Position numbers and translations under genes: made by a program
Part shown: positions 1 through 8,972 of the stretch, piece after piece
How positions within the stretch are numbered: position 1 is the stretch's first letter
How the letters are laid out: each line of letters begins with the position of its first letter
Notes under the pieces: model-generated
The model's input: the letters and a program-made list of their open reading frames with translations, nothing else
What the model was told of the DNA's origin: nothing
Databases searched by the model: none
Assembly: GCA_018267215.1 (NCBI GenBank)
Contig: JAFDYX010000001.1
Span: forward strand, 92,876-156,875
Reading direction: 5' to 3'
DNA length: 64,000 bases
Source of the DNA: Bacteroidota bacterium
GTDB taxonomy: Bacteria; Bacteroidota; Bacteroidia; Cytophagales; Cyclobacteriaceae

Positions 1-86
1 TGGAGATTACGGACAAAGATATTCCTGCCTACACCAAGCAACTATGGGATGCCGGCATTGGAGCTGTGAGCGTACCGCAGAAATAG
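1..86 (+). CDS. C-terminal tail of an unidentified protein (partial)
   Basis: An open frame (codons from base 3) runs in from the left edge and stops at TAG 84-86. It gives 27 residues, beginning EITDKDIPAYTKQLWDAG and ending VSVPQK. The composition looks like a genuine protein tail, because the other two frames read differently and carry no recognisable pattern. I do not recognise the family. TPM-domain genes in Bacteroidota often follow lemA, but this tail does not resemble the LemA C-terminus I know. The gene lies 81 bp upstream of the TPM cluster and reads in the same direction. Confidence 0.5.
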   Translation, partial: EITDKDIPAYTKQLWDAGIGAVSVPQK

Positions 87-167
87 ATTCTGTTTTCTTG
101 TCATCGTGCGGTAACAAGGAAACTTACCTATCTGCTGCGTTTGCTGTTGTTTTCCCATTAACTTTAC

Positions 168-860
168 ATGTCAAATCATAAACCGGCTATCATGTCTATT
201 CGTAAACGATTTTCAGAGCAAGACCTTGAACGAATCAAAGAGGCGGTGCGTCAGGCCGAAAGTAAAATATCGGGCGAGATCGTCCCGGTGTTTGTTGAAA
301 AAAGCGGGGTCTATTCTGTTGCCAACTATCGGGCTGCCTTGGTAGCCGGCTCGCTGGCCTACTTAGTCATCGTTTTGTTTGATCGCTACCTCCATGGCGC
401 ATCTAAACTTCTCGGCATTTATGATCGCGATCCTTTGTTAGTGTTTTTATTAATTGCCATCGCATGTCTGCTGGGATCAACGGCCGCTCATTATATTCCT
501 TCTCTACAAAAATTTTTTATCAGTCAGCATCATTTCGACCGGATGACGCGCCAGCGTGCCGAAACTGCTTTTTTGCAAGAAGAAGTTTTTAACACCCGCC
601 ATCGCACAGGCATTATGATTTTCATTTCATTTTTTGAAAAAGAAGTAATGGTCATTGCCGATCGCGGCATCAGCAAGGTAGTAGAGCAAAAAGAATGGGA
701 CAACATGGTGCAAGGCATTATTCTCAATATCCGCATGGGCAACGTAGTGCGCGGCATGGAAGCTGCCATCTTGCGCTGCGGAGAAATTCTTTTGGAAAAA
801 GGTTTCCTAAAAACTGCCGATGATGTAAACGAATTGAAAGATGATTTGAGAATGGAATGA
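168..860 (+). CDS. TPM-domain membrane protein (first of three)
   Basis: A 230-residue protein with a TPM (YgcG/Psb32-like) fold. The N-terminal part contains a SGEIVPVF strand, followed by a two-helix membrane insert at roughly residues 55-110, and the C-terminal half has TGIMIFISFFEKEVMVIADRG. It lacks a signal peptide and the glycine-rich tail of the two following genes, so it is probably a cytoplasm-facing membrane version. A second in-frame ATG lies at 192 (MSIRKRFSEQD) and is an equally plausible start, since a TAACTTTA element sits directly before 168. Its stop overlaps the next start (ATGA at 857), so the two are probably translationally coupled. The role of the family is poorly defined; association with membrane protein quality control is known only for some relatives. 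Confidence 0.8.
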   Translation: MSNHKPAIMSIRKRFSEQDLERIKEAVRQAESKISGEIVPVFVEKSGVYSVANYRAALVAGSLAYLVIVLFDRYLHGASKLLGIYDRDPLLVFLLIAIACLLGSTAAHYIPSLQKFFISQHHFDRMTRQRAETAFLQEEVFNTRHRTGIMIFISFFEKEVMVIADRGISKVVEQKEWDNMVQGIILNIRMGNVVRGMEAAILRCGEILLEKGFLKTADDVNELKDDLRME

Positions 861-1648
861 GCCGTCTCAAATTTTCGATTCTACAATTAATCCTCATGGT
901 AAAAAACAAATTAAAAAATTTAAGAATTTATTTTTTGCTGCCTGTGGCGGTGCTGGCTTTTATTTTCCTGCTTGCCCTTCCGGCCAAGGCGCAATTGAAA
1001 GTGCCCGACCATGCAGGCGTTTGGGTGCATGACGAAGCCGGAGTCCTCTCTGCACAGACTAAATCTCAGTTGGAGGCTTACTTAAAAGCTGAGCGCGATT
1101 CTACCTCCAACCAGATAGCCGTACTCATCGTTCCATCGCTGGAAGGTGAAGACATCAGTGCCTGGGGTATCCGCGTAGCCGATGCCTGGAAAATAGGCAC
1201 GAAAGAAAATGATAACGGTGTGCTGCTGTTGGTGGCCATCAAAGACAAGCGCGTGCGCATTGAAGTGGGACAAGGGCTGGAAGGTGTTTTGACCGATGCG
1301 TTGTCAAGCCGTATCAACCGAAACGAAATAGCGCCCCGTTTTCGCCAAGGCGATTATGAGGGCGGAGTTATTGCCGGAGTTATCGCTATCAAAAAAGCTA
1401 TCAAGGGGCAATATGTCAATACAGATCCTCCGCAGCGGAAACATGGAGGCCGCTCTCCCTGGGTTACGATTGTTGTCATCATCCTTCTGTTAATCTTTGC
1501 ATCGCGCAAAGGCGGTGGCGGCATGGGCGGATACTGGGCTGCCGGTATGTTGATGGGTGGATTGGGCAAGCGCAACTCAGGAGGGAGCGACCGCGACTAT
1601 GGAGGCGGGGGCAGTTTTGGTGGCGGTGGCTCCAGCGATTCGTGGTAA
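857..1648 (+). CDS. Secreted TPM-domain protein with glycine-rich tail
   Basis: A 263-residue protein. An N-terminal hydrophobic segment ends in LALPAKAQ, a likely signal peptide cleavage region. The TPM domain follows at about residues 50-190, with VHDEAGVLS, NQIAVLIVPSL, DNGVLLLVAIKDKRVRIEVG and GLEGVLTDA, the standard family signatures. A transmembrane helix (about 200-215) then leads into a glycine-rich tail that finishes GGGGSFGGGGSSDSW. The gene overlaps the preceding TPM gene by 4 bp. A more internal ATG (Met14, MVKNKLKN) is possible and would still leave the signal peptide intact. The protein is probably anchored in the inner membrane with its TPM domain in the periplasm. Its function is not established. 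Confidence 0.85.
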   Translation: MSRLKFSILQLILMVKNKLKNLRIYFLLPVAVLAFIFLLALPAKAQLKVPDHAGVWVHDEAGVLSAQTKSQLEAYLKAERDSTSNQIAVLIVPSLEGEDISAWGIRVADAWKIGTKENDNGVLLLVAIKDKRVRIEVGQGLEGVLTDALSSRINRNEIAPRFRQGDYEGGVIAGVIAIKKAIKGQYVNTDPPQRKHGGRSPWVTIVVIILLLIFASRKGGGGMGGYWAAGMLMGGLGKRNSGGSDRDYGGGGSFGGGGSSDSW

Positions 1649-1689
1649 CAAAATATTAACCTGTAATTTATAACGAACTACTTTGTAAG

Positions 1690-2634
1690 ATGACCTTTCT
1701 CCGCTCCGTTTATACCCACCTCTACCGGACTTTATTGATTTCTTGTTTTTTTGTGAGCTCCATTTCCATGGCGCAGAAATCTGTGCCGGAGCTGTGGGGG
1801 CAGCGCGTGCACGATGAGGCGCATGTTTTGCAGCCGGCTACTGTCGATCAGTTGGAAAAGAACTTGAAAGCTTATGAAGACTCTACCACCAATCAGATTG
1901 CCATCCTTATCATTCCCTCGCTAGGTGATGAAGTACTCGAACAATATTCACTGCAAGTAGTAGAAAAATGGAAGTTGGGTAAAAAAGGAAAAGACAACGG
2001 GGTGCTGTTGCTTATTGCTGTGGACGACCATAAGATGCGCATTGAAGTGGGACAAGGGTTGGAGGGCGTGCTAACCGATGCCCAGTGCAACCGCATTATC
2101 CGCAATGAAATTGCTCCCGAATTTAAACGAGGAAATTTTGATGATGGCGTGAAGGCGGGAATCGCGGGCATCACCAAGGCAATAGCCGGAGAATATGAAG
2201 CTGAAGATGCGACATCAGAGGAGGGGTTATCGCTGACCGGAAAAATATTGATAGGATGCTTCATCTTTGGCATCCTTGGTTTATTTTCTACGCTTTCTTT
2301 GTTCTCTTCCGGTTATCTCAGTTGGAGTTTATATTTTTTTCTAATTCCTTTTTGGATTGTATTTCCGTGGATAGCTGTCGGTGTTACTGCCGGAGGCGTG
2401 TTGGCCGTAACCTATATTATTGGTATGCCCATCGCGAAAATTATTTTAGGACGGACGGAGTGGGGCAAAAAGAAAATCAAAGTATGGAAAACGAGTTCTT
2501 CAACCGGAAGGTCTGGCAGCAGTGGTGGAAGTTGGAGCAGCGGCTGGGGTGGCTATTCGTCAGGCGGTGGAGGCAGTAGTTTTTCCGGAGGGGGCGGCAG
2601 CTTCGGTGGTGGCGGCAGCAGCGGAGGATGGTAG
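1690..2634 (+). CDS. Secreted TPM-domain protein with Gly/Ser-rich tail
   Basis: A 314-residue paralogue of the preceding gene, with a signal peptide (FFVSSISMAQ), a TPM domain with RVHDEAHVL, NQIAILIIPSL, DNGVLLLIAV and GQGLEGVLTDA, then two or three membrane helices (about residues 190-260) instead of one. The extended Gly/Ser tail ends GGGGSFGGGGSSGGW, nearly the same terminal motif as in the upstream copy. The conservation of SFGGGGSS-(2)-W in both paralogues suggests that the tail end is functional rather than filler. It ends 3 bp before the convergent stop of nadK, leaving no room for separate terminators. Confidence 0.85.
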   Translation: MTFLRSVYTHLYRTLLISCFFVSSISMAQKSVPELWGQRVHDEAHVLQPATVDQLEKNLKAYEDSTTNQIAILIIPSLGDEVLEQYSLQVVEKWKLGKKGKDNGVLLLIAVDDHKMRIEVGQGLEGVLTDAQCNRIIRNEIAPEFKRGNFDDGVKAGIAGITKAIAGEYEAEDATSEEGLSLTGKILIGCFIFGILGLFSTLSLFSSGYLSWSLYFFLIPFWIVFPWIAVGVTAGGVLAVTYIIGMPIAKIILGRTEWGKKKIKVWKTSSSTGRSGSSGGSWSSGWGGYSSGGGGSSFSGGGGSFGGGGSSGGW

Positions 2635-2637
2635 TTT

Positions 2638-3513
2638 TTAATTTCTGATATCTAAGCCCCAGTTTAACTTTTGGCGTAGCGTATCAAAATAATCTTGGTC
2701 TTCAAGTTGGATTAAGTTAACGCGGAACTTTTCTTTCTTGATTTTTAGTTTCACCGTTTCGTCAATAGTTTCAAACCGCGAGTCGAGGGAGATCAGATAT
2801 TTTTTGCTTCGTCCTTCAATCAAAAAGGTGATCTCTGATTTATCGGAAAGTACAATCGGGCGTATGCCCAAGTTATGCGGACTTACCGGAGTGATAATAA
2901 AACTTTCTGACTCTGGGTAAACCAGCGGCCCTCCGCAACTTAACGAATAACCGGTGGAGCCCGTAGGCGTAGATACAATCACACCATCCGCCCAATAGGA
3001 GTTCAGCAATTTGCCATCTACAAACACATGCACCGTAATCATGGATGACGTGTCTTTTTTCATAATGGTGAAATCATTCAGCCCAAAATTCAATCCGTCA
3101 AATAATTTGGGTGTAGAAATTAATTTCAAAAGCGAGCGGCTATCAATTTTATATTTTTCGTTTATCAGTGCTTCTATGGCTCTCTCCAGATCATCGCGGT
3201 TATTAACGGCCAGAAATCCGAGTCGCCCTGTGTTGATGCCGAGTATCGGCACCTCAGTCTGGCGCACATAGGTAACCGATTCCAGCATGGTGCCATCACC
3301 ACCCAGCGACAGAAAAAAATCCAGATGCTTTAAGGAATGATCGTGATCAAACGTTTTGATTTTATATTCATGCAACTGAGATGCCTTTAATGATTTGGCA
3401 AATTTATCCGACACCCACGTTTCCACTCCATGCCGTTCGAGTTCGTCTAAAATCTTGATCAAAAATCTTGACGACTTATTTTGAAAATCCTTACCGTGGA
3501 TGCCGATGCGCAT
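2638..3513 (-). CDS. nadK: NAD kinase
   Basis: A 291-residue protein of normal length for bacterial NAD kinase, which phosphorylates NAD to NADP using ATP or polyphosphate in the cytoplasm. It has the diagnostic GGDGTMLESV motif near residue 70 and the second signature ADGVIVSTPTGSTGYSLS near residue 175, which forms the nucleotide site. The start MRIGIHGK is an ATG. It is the last gene of a minus-strand cluster, 9 bp after the CBS-domain gene, and converges with the TPM genes. CBS protein and NAD kinase adjacency next to pdxJ is a recurrent order in Cytophagales-type genomes. Confidence 0.95.
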   Translation of the reverse strand: MRIGIHGKDFQNKSSRFLIKILDELERHGVETWVSDKFAKSLKASQLHEYKIKTFDHDHSLKHLDFFLSLGGDGTMLESVTYVRQTEVPILGINTGRLGFLAVNNRDDLERAIEALINEKYKIDSRSLLKLISTPKLFDGLNFGLNDFTIMKKDTSSMITVHVFVDGKLLNSYWADGVIVSTPTGSTGYSLSCGGPLVYPESESFIITPVSPHNLGIRPIVLSDKSEITFLIEGRSKKYLISLDSRFETIDETVKLKIKKEKFRVNLIQLEDQDYFDTLRQKLNWGLDIRN

Positions 3514-3522
3514 AGGGAGAGG

Positions 3523-4191
3523 TTAGATGTCAAGGTATTTCAACAGCAGATCAAGCCGCTCTTGCTCGCCTGTATTGGCAATGGCCGCCTCTTGATAGCG
3601 GCCGATCACGCGGTAGTTAAACCGCTCGAGTGTGGCCACAATGCGCGACAGATCAATCTGGTTAATTTTTAAAGTGATCTTCACTTTGCCTTTGTCCATC
3701 GGGTCTCCCACCATAATGCTGCTGATCACCTTAGCATTATTTTCTTCTACATAACGACAAATTTCTGCTAAGGAATAATCAATCAGATCCATAGATAGAA
3801 CCAAAATTCCTCCCGGCATTTGTACGGCTGCCGTTTGGGCAAACGAAGCCATAATATCTTGCACGGTAATAACCCCGGCATATTTATCGGTGTCGTCCAG
3901 CACACAAACCATTTGCAGTTTGTGGTGCGAGGCAGTTTTCAGAATATCGTAGAAGTGAGAATCCAACCTGACGGTGCAGTCTTTGCCGACCAGCTCAAAC
4001 TGGCTAAGGTCTTTGCCAATGTCGTTGGATTCGAGGATGATCTCCTCAGAGATAAAACCCAGCAGCGTTCCTTCGTCCACCACGGGCATATAGTTGCAGC
4101 GAAACTCTTCCATCCACACAATGGCTTTATGCGCATCGTCCGTCACTTTCAGGGGCGGAATCATGTGGTTGATAAGCTCTTCGGCAATCAT
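3523..4191 (-). CDS. CBS-domain protein
   Basis: A 222-residue protein with a tandem pair of CBS motifs in the first 130 residues (IPPLKVTDDAHKAIVWMEEF; LVGKDCTVRLDSHFYDIL with YAGVITVQDIM) and an ACT-like C-terminal segment (about 140-215) containing GGILVLSMDLIDYSLAEICR. CBS pairs usually bind adenosine nucleotides and control a partner, but no enzymatic domain is attached here. It starts 1 bp after the stop of the alpha/beta hydrolase gene and is followed by nadK, so it is probably cotranscribed with both. A link to NAD(P) metabolism or nucleotide sensing is only inferred from position. Confidence 0.85.
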   Translation of the reverse strand: MIAEELINHMIPPLKVTDDAHKAIVWMEEFRCNYMPVVDEGTLLGFISEEIILESNDIGKDLSQFELVGKDCTVRLDSHFYDILKTASHHKLQMVCVLDDTDKYAGVITVQDIMASFAQTAAVQMPGGILVLSMDLIDYSLAEICRYVEENNAKVISSIMVGDPMDKGKVKITLKINQIDLSRIVATLERFNYRVIGRYQEAAIANTGEQERLDLLLKYLDI

Positions 4192-4192
4192 G

Positions 4193-4951
4193 TTAGTTTT
4201 GTTTAACTAAAAAATCTTTTACCAGAAGATTAAATTTTTCGGGATGCTCCATCATCGGGGCATGGCAACATTTGTCTATAAATTTTAATTCTGAATTAGG
4301 AATCAGCCGATTAAATTCGTAGCCCACCATGGGTGGGGTAATGGTGTCGTTCAGTCCCCAAACCAGCAGTGTGGGCACCTTAATGGTGGGCAACTCCAGC
4401 GCCAGGTTATTCCGTTGGGCTGACTTGGCTATGGCCACAATGCGCATACATTTAGGAATGCTTTTGGTGGTTTCAAAAACTTCGTCCACCAATTCTTTGG
4501 AGGCCACGTTGGGGTCATAAAAAGTGTAGGCCACACGCTCGCGGATGTAGTCATAACTTCCTCTGCGCGGGTACGAGCCACCCATAGTATTTTCAAACAA
4601 ACCCGAACTTCCGGTGAGCACTAATTTGGAAACTTTGGCCGGGTTGGCAAGTGTGTAGAGAATACCGACATGGCCACCGAGGGAGTTGCCCATGATGATC
4701 ATATTGTCGAGCTGCATCGTCTCCACAAACTTTTCGGTAAACTCGCGCAAGCCCACCAGCCCTGCTTCTTTAATCGGCATCTCATAGATGGGCAGCATGG
4801 GGATCACTACCCGCAAGTCTTTGGAGTAATGATTGACTACGCCTTCCCAATTACTCAGCGCTCCAAATAGCCCGTGCAGCAGCATCAGCACCTGGCCTTG
4901 CCCTTCGTCCACGTATTTGAATCCTTCTTTTTCTTTTATTACCAGTGCCAT
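4193..4951 (-). CDS. Alpha/beta hydrolase
   Basis: A 252-residue alpha/beta hydrolase. The oxyanion strand LLHGLFGALSNWEG is near residue 25. The nucleophile elbow GNSLGGHVG is near residue 93, the acid WGLNDTITP near residue 198 and the histidine in CCHAPMMEHPEKF near residue 230, so the catalytic triad looks complete. The fold resembles small esterases and MhpC-like hydrolases; the substrate cannot be told from sequence. There is no signal peptide, so it is expected to be cytoplasmic. It heads the hydrolase-CBS-nadK group. The 42 bp gap before it does not show a clear TAnnTTTG promoter, so readthrough from yqeY-cvpA is possible. Confidence 0.88.
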   Translation of the reverse strand: MALVIKEKEGFKYVDEGQGQVLMLLHGLFGALSNWEGVVNHYSKDLRVVIPMLPIYEMPIKEAGLVGLREFTEKFVETMQLDNMIIMGNSLGGHVGILYTLANPAKVSKLVLTGSSGLFENTMGGSYPRRGSYDYIRERVAYTFYDPNVASKELVDEVFETTKSIPKCMRIVAIAKSAQRNNLALELPTIKVPTLLVWGLNDTITPPMVGYEFNRLIPNSELKFIDKCCHAPMMEHPEKFNLLVKDFLVKQN

Positions 4952-4993
4952 GTGTCGCTAATTTCCCTTTAAGTAAGCAAAAAAAAATGGAAG

Positions 4994-5500
4994 TTAGAAT
5001 TGCCTGAAAGTTTCTTTAAAAAAAGGAATAAAATCTGAGAACATTTCAGACACCCGTTTAGCAAATACCTGTGTCTTCGGATAAATCCACGAGCCCTGTT
5101 TCCAGGCATCAGGAAAATCGTAACCCACCTTGTGCACAAGCCATAAAATAACGCTGGCGCTGAACGCAAATTTTATGATGCCTAGCAAAGCGCCTGCCGT
5201 AGCATCTACTTTTCCAAGAAACGATTCATCCATCAGGTGTTTTATCCGGTTGCCCAAAAAGATCACTCCGATCATCACCAATATGAAAATGAGAAAGAAG
5301 GAGAGATAGGGCAAGAAGGCCGTGTCGGCATTGAACTGACGGTGTAAATAAGAAACGCCCCAGCCCATAAACTTGAAGCCGATAAATACGCCCAGCACCA
5401 AGGCCACCACAAAAAAGAGTTCGGCCAAAAAGCCACGCTTATAGCCAAAGTAGGCACCCAAGGCAAAGAAAACCAGCAGGGCAATGTCTATTTTGCTCAA
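4994..5500 (-). CDS. CvpA family membrane protein
   Basis: A 168-residue protein with four hydrophobic segments in a CvpA-like order, starting [20 protein letters not shown], followed by the glycine-containing RGFLAELFFVVALVLGVFIG and a third and fourth helix near residues 62-82 and 105-125. CvpA proteins are required for colicin V production in some enterobacteria and for envelope stress tolerance elsewhere, but the biochemical role is unclear. The only suitable start is a TTG at 5498-5500, which overlaps the TGA of yqeY in a TTGA arrangement, which points to translational coupling. Length agrees with the family. Confidence 0.8.
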   Translation of the reverse strand: MSKIDIALLVFFALGAYFGYKRGFLAELFFVVALVLGVFIGFKFMGWGVSYLHRQFNADTAFLPYLSFFLIFILVMIGVIFLGNRIKHLMDESFLGKVDATAGALLGIIKFAFSASVILWLVHKVGYDFPDAWKQGSWIYPKTQVFAKRVSEMFSDFIPFFKETFRQF

Positions 5501-5949
5501 AGCGCCAATAGTTTTTTTACCAGTTCGGAAATTACCTTGCCATCGGCCTGCCCAGCCAAAGTCTTGGTGGCAACACCCATCACCTTGCCCATATCTTGCG
5601 GCCCCTTCGCACCGATTTGTGCGATAATCTCCTTCAACTTCGATTCAATTTCTACTGCCGTAAGCTGCTTGGGCAAATAGCGGTTGATGACTTCGAGTTG
5701 GAACAATTCGCGTTGGGCTAAGTCGCTGCGGTTTTCTTTTTGAAAAATCTCGGCCGACTCTTTTCGCTGTTTGGCCGCTTTCATCAATAATTTATTTTCG
5801 GCATCGGCAGCCATATCGCCACTGCCACCTTTTTCGGTTTCGGCCAACAGGATCATAGATTTAATGCTGCGCAGCACTTCCAGTTCTTCTTTGTTCTTGG
5901 CCAGCATAGCGGTTTTGATATCATTATCAATTTTTGATTTAAGGCTCAT
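5497..5949 (-). CDS. yqeY: GatB/YqeY-domain protein
   Basis: A 150-residue protein homologous to the tail domain of the GatB amidotransferase subunit. It shows [55 protein letters not shown] and a C-terminal [18 protein letters not shown], characteristic of stand-alone YqeY. The frame is open up to 6066, but the ATG at 5949 gives the normal family length and N-terminus, and the extra upstream residues overlap pdxJ. The role is uncertain; binding to tRNA or to the tRNA-dependent amidotransferase has been proposed from homology. It leads a minus-strand group with cvpA and is divergent from pdxJ across 46 bp. Confidence 0.9.
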   Translation of the reverse strand: MSLKSKIDNDIKTAMLAKNKEELEVLRSIKSMILLAETEKGGSGDMAADAENKLLMKAAKQRKESAEIFQKENRSDLAQRELFQLEVINRYLPKQLTAVEIESKLKEIIAQIGAKGPQDMGKVMGVATKTLAGQADGKVISELVKKLLAL

Positions 5950-5965
5950 GGTATTTGTAAATTTG
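5933..5965 (+). promoter_or_regulatory. Predicted Bacteroidota promoter of pdxJ
   Basis: A TTTG at 5933-5936 and TAAATTTG at 5958-5965 are separated by 21 bases, matching the known Bacteroidota consensus TTTG-N17-23-TAnnTTTG. The pdxJ ATG lies 30 bases downstream. The upstream half overlaps the 5' end of yqeY, which is on the other strand. Confidence 0.55.
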
Positions 5966-5995
5966 TCTGTAAAATTAATATTAAGTACTAAAACA

Positions 5996-6709
5996 ATGAC
6001 ACGTCTTTCGGTTAACATCAATAAAATTGCTACGCTGCGCAATGCCAGGGGCGGCAACAACCCCAACGTTATTCAGGTAGCTATAGACTGCGAACGGTTT
6101 GGGGCACAGGGTATCACGGTGCACCCCAGGCCAGACGAACGGCACATACGGTGGAGCGATGTTTTGGCGTTGAAAAAAGTAGTAACAACGGAATTTAACA
6201 TCGAAGGCTATCCTGACGAACGCTACTTAAAATTGGTAAAAGAAGTAAAGCCCCTGCAGGCCACGTTGGTGCCCGATAAGCCCGATGCCATCACTTCCAA
6301 TGCCGGATGGGATACGCTGGCGCACGAAAAATTTTTAAAAGAAGTCATTGCCGAACTAAAAAAATCGGCAGGCCGTGTTTCTGTTTTTGTTGATCCACAT
6401 GTAGATCAGGTAAAGGGCGCTAAACAAGTGGGCGCTGACCGCATTGAACTTTATACCGAGCCTTATGCCTCCGCTTATCACCACAACGCAACCGAAGCTG
6501 TTCGCCCGTACATTGAGGCTGCTGTTACTGCACACGAAATGGGATTGGGAATAAACGCTGGCCACGACCTGGATCTGCACAACTTAAAGTTTTTGAAAAA
6601 TTCTCTCCCCCACCTCGATGAAGTTTCCATCGGCCACGCCTTAGTCTGCGATGCGCTGTATTTGGGTTTGGAAAATACTATCCAGCTATACCTGCGCGAG
6701 CTGAGGTGA
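5996..6709 (+). CDS. pdxJ: Pyridoxine 5'-phosphate synthase
   Basis: A 237-residue protein of normal PdxJ length. It condenses 3-amino-1-hydroxyacetone 1-phosphate with deoxyxylulose 5-phosphate to give pyridoxine 5'-phosphate, the last ring-forming step of the DXP-dependent vitamin B6 pathway. Recognisable blocks are [62 protein letters not shown], and the C-terminal [13 protein letters not shown] and [15 protein letters not shown]. The open frame extends further upstream across yqeY, but the ATG at 5996 yields the standard N-terminus and follows the predicted promoter at a normal distance. The family acts as a cytoplasmic octamer. Confidence 0.95.
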   Translation: MTRLSVNINKIATLRNARGGNNPNVIQVAIDCERFGAQGITVHPRPDERHIRWSDVLALKKVVTTEFNIEGYPDERYLKLVKEVKPLQATLVPDKPDAITSNAGWDTLAHEKFLKEVIAELKKSAGRVSVFVDPHVDQVKGAKQVGADRIELYTEPYASAYHHNATEAVRPYIEAAVTAHEMGLGINAGHDLDLHNLKFLKNSLPHLDEVSIGHALVCDALYLGLENTIQLYLRELR

Positions 6710-6812
6710 TTTTTATTTTACATTATTTTTCTGCTCTGAGCAGATGTCCGTTCATACCAATATGAATTGTGGTTGAAGATTCTTTGTCTCATATTCGTAA
6801 AAACCTTTTGCC

Positions 6813-8972
6813 ATGAAACCTTTTAAAATAGTCCTCTTCGTTTTTGTTTTTGTGGCGGCTCAAGCCCAAACCAAAAAACCTATTGTTGCCTCCGACCTGA
6901 TGAAAATTGTAACCACCAGTGGAGTACACATTTCACCCGATGGCAACAAAGCGGTAACAGTAGTTATCCGCAAAGCGGTGAAAAACGAAAACGAATATTA
7001 TTATACTCGCCAGCTGTATCTGCTCGACCTCACCGGAAAAGAGCAACCCACGCAATTAACCTTTGGCGACAAAAACGACACCCAGCCGCAGTGGAGCCCG
7101 GACGGCAAACAAATTGCCTTTGTGCGTGCCGATGGCGAAAAATCGCAGGTGTGGCTCTTGCCTTTGAGTGGTGGCGAAGCGCACGTGTTGACGAAAGCTG
7201 AATTTGGTGCCGGTAACCCGCGCTGGTCGCCAGATGGAAAAAAGATTTTGTTTTCATCCTCTCTTCCGGTTTATGCCTTGGATGGCAAAGTGCCGTGGGT
7301 ATATGAGCGCCCCGGCCGCACACCAGGCGATGAGCCCAATTTTAAAAACATGAAAGCCGATGAAAAGAAAAAAGTAACTGCCACACCCGATGGATCGCTT
7401 GCAGACGTGCGGGCATGGCTCGCCAAAAATACCAGTGAAAGCAATCCGCGTGTGTTGAACAGACAAAATCTGCAAGGCGAACAAAACCTTCAGCCCGATG
7501 AAAATTTTAATCATCTGTTTTTGATCTCTGTAGATGGTGAAGACAAAGCCCAGCAACTGACAAGCGGCTATCAAAATTTCAATAATGCCGAGTGGGCACC
7601 GGATGGGAAAAAAATCATCTGCGACTCTAAAATATATTCGGTACATCCCGACAGAGAACGCGACTCAGACTTATGGACAATTGACGTAAACACAAAACAA
7701 GGAAATTATCTTTTGCATTGGGATGGTTACTCTATCCACCACGCTAAGTTTTCTCCCGATGGCCGCTCTATTTCATTTCTTGCCAACACCACCAACGGAA
7801 GGTTTTATTCTCAATCCATCATCGCCACGGCCACGTCTGCTGGCGAAAACCCTGTGCTCCTTACCCAATCGCTCGACCGGGATGCCGGAGAGATAAACTG
7901 GTCGGGCGACTCCAAGACGATTTACTTTGTTGCCCAAACAAACGGAACCATTCCGTTGTTCAGTATTCCCGCCAAGGGCGGAGCCATCACAAAAATTATC
8001 GGCAACGACAACGGCATCAATGATTTCGACCTGCACGGTGATAGAATTGTTTACGCACTGACCGAAACAAAAAATCCGTGGGAGATTTATTCCTATTCCT
8101 TCAAAGATAAATCCAATAAACAACTGACTCGTCTCAACGAAGCATGGGTGGGCGAGCGCCAGTTGATTACCCCCAAAGAATTTTGGCTTACCCGCCCTGA
8201 CGGAACCAAAGTACAGTATTGGGTAATGGAGCCCATCGGCAAAAAAGAAGGCGTGAAATACCCAACTATTTTGAACATACACGGAGGCCCTTCTGCTATG
8301 TGGGGGCCCGGTGTTTTTTCGATGTGGCACGAATACCAATTGGAGAACAGTTGGGGGTACGGCATTGTGTACAGCAACCCACGCGGAAGCGGAGGCTATG
8401 GCGATAAATTTAAACGCGCCAACTTTAAAGACTGGGGAACAAGCCCTGCAGGCGATATTCTTGCTTCACTCGATGAGGCGATGAAAAACAATTCTTGGAT
8501 AGACAAAGACCAACTCTTTGTGGAAGGCGGCAGCTATGCCGGCTACATGGTGGCTTGGATTGTGGGGCACGACAACCGCTTCAAAGCAGCCAACGCACAG
8601 CGCGGTGTGTATGATCTGACTACGTTCATGGGCGAGGGCAACGCGTGGCGATTGGTGCCCGAGCATTTTGGTGGCTACCCGTGGGATAAAGAGACCAAAC
8701 AACTGCTCGACTTCAACTCACCGCTCACGTACGTAAACAACATCAACACACCTTTGCTCATCATTCATGGCGATCAGGACTTGCGCACGGGCGTCATCCA
8801 ATCGGAAATGCTGTATAAAAGTTTGAAAATTCTAAACAAGCCGGTGGAATACATCCGCTACCCGAAAGAAGGCCATGAGCTGACACGCAGCGGCAACCCG
8901 GGCAGGATGATGGATCACATGCTGCGGGTAATTGAATTCTTTGAGCGGTACGCGAAGCACCCGGGCGAATGA
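6813..8972 (+). CDS. S9 family peptidase (prolyl oligopeptidase/acylaminoacyl-peptidase type), secreted
   Basis: A 719-residue protein with signal peptide KIVLFVFVFVAAQAQ. Residues about 30-440 form a beta-propeller with PD40-type repeats (WSPDGKQIAFV, WSPDGKKILFS, WAPDGKKIICD, FSPDGRSISFL). The C-terminal alpha/beta hydrolase domain has the triad Ser574 in GGSYAGYM, Asp656 in GDQDLRTG and His688 in KEGHEL, plus the NIHGGPSAMWG oxyanion loop. It is expected to cleave short peptides in the periplasm. The gene is preceded by about 100 bp with no confident promoter and overlaps the following lipoprotein gene by 4 bp (ATGA), which suggests coupled synthesis. Confidence 0.93.
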   Translation: MKPFKIVLFVFVFVAAQAQTKKPIVASDLMKIVTTSGVHISPDGNKAVTVVIRKAVKNENEYYYTRQLYLLDLTGKEQPTQLTFGDKNDTQPQWSPDGKQIAFVRADGEKSQVWLLPLSGGEAHVLTKAEFGAGNPRWSPDGKKILFSSSLPVYALDGKVPWVYERPGRTPGDEPNFKNMKADEKKKVTATPDGSLADVRAWLAKNTSESNPRVLNRQNLQGEQNLQPDENFNHLFLISVDGEDKAQQLTSGYQNFNNAEWAPDGKKIICDSKIYSVHPDRERDSDLWTIDVNTKQGNYLLHWDGYSIHHAKFSPDGRSISFLANTTNGRFYSQSIIATATSAGENPVLLTQSLDRDAGEINWSGDSKTIYFVAQTNGTIPLFSIPAKGGAITKIIGNDNGINDFDLHGDRIVYALTETKNPWEIYSYSFKDKSNKQLTRLNEAWVGERQLITPKEFWLTRPDGTKVQYWVMEPIGKKEGVKYPTILNIHGGPSAMWGPGVFSMWHEYQLENSWGYGIVYSNPRGSGGYGDKFKRANFKDWGTSPAGDILASLDEAMKNNSWIDKDQLFVEGGSYAGYMVAWIVGHDNRFKAANAQRGVYDLTTFMGEGNAWRLVPEHFGGYPWDKETKQLLDFNSPLTYVNNINTPLLIIHGDQDLRTGVIQSEMLYKSLKILNKPVEYIRYPKEGHELTRSGNPGRMMDHMLRVIEFFERYAKHPGE

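Noticed and set aside
5771-5995. Long upstream extension of the pdxJ frame
   Set aside because: It lies antisense to yqeY and adds 75 residues that do not belong to PdxJ; the ATG at 5996 fits the family.
6732-6744. Short palindrome CTGCT-CTG-AGCAG upstream of the S9 peptidase
   Set aside because: Only 5 bp of stem and no T-run or operator repeat; too weak to report as a terminator or site.
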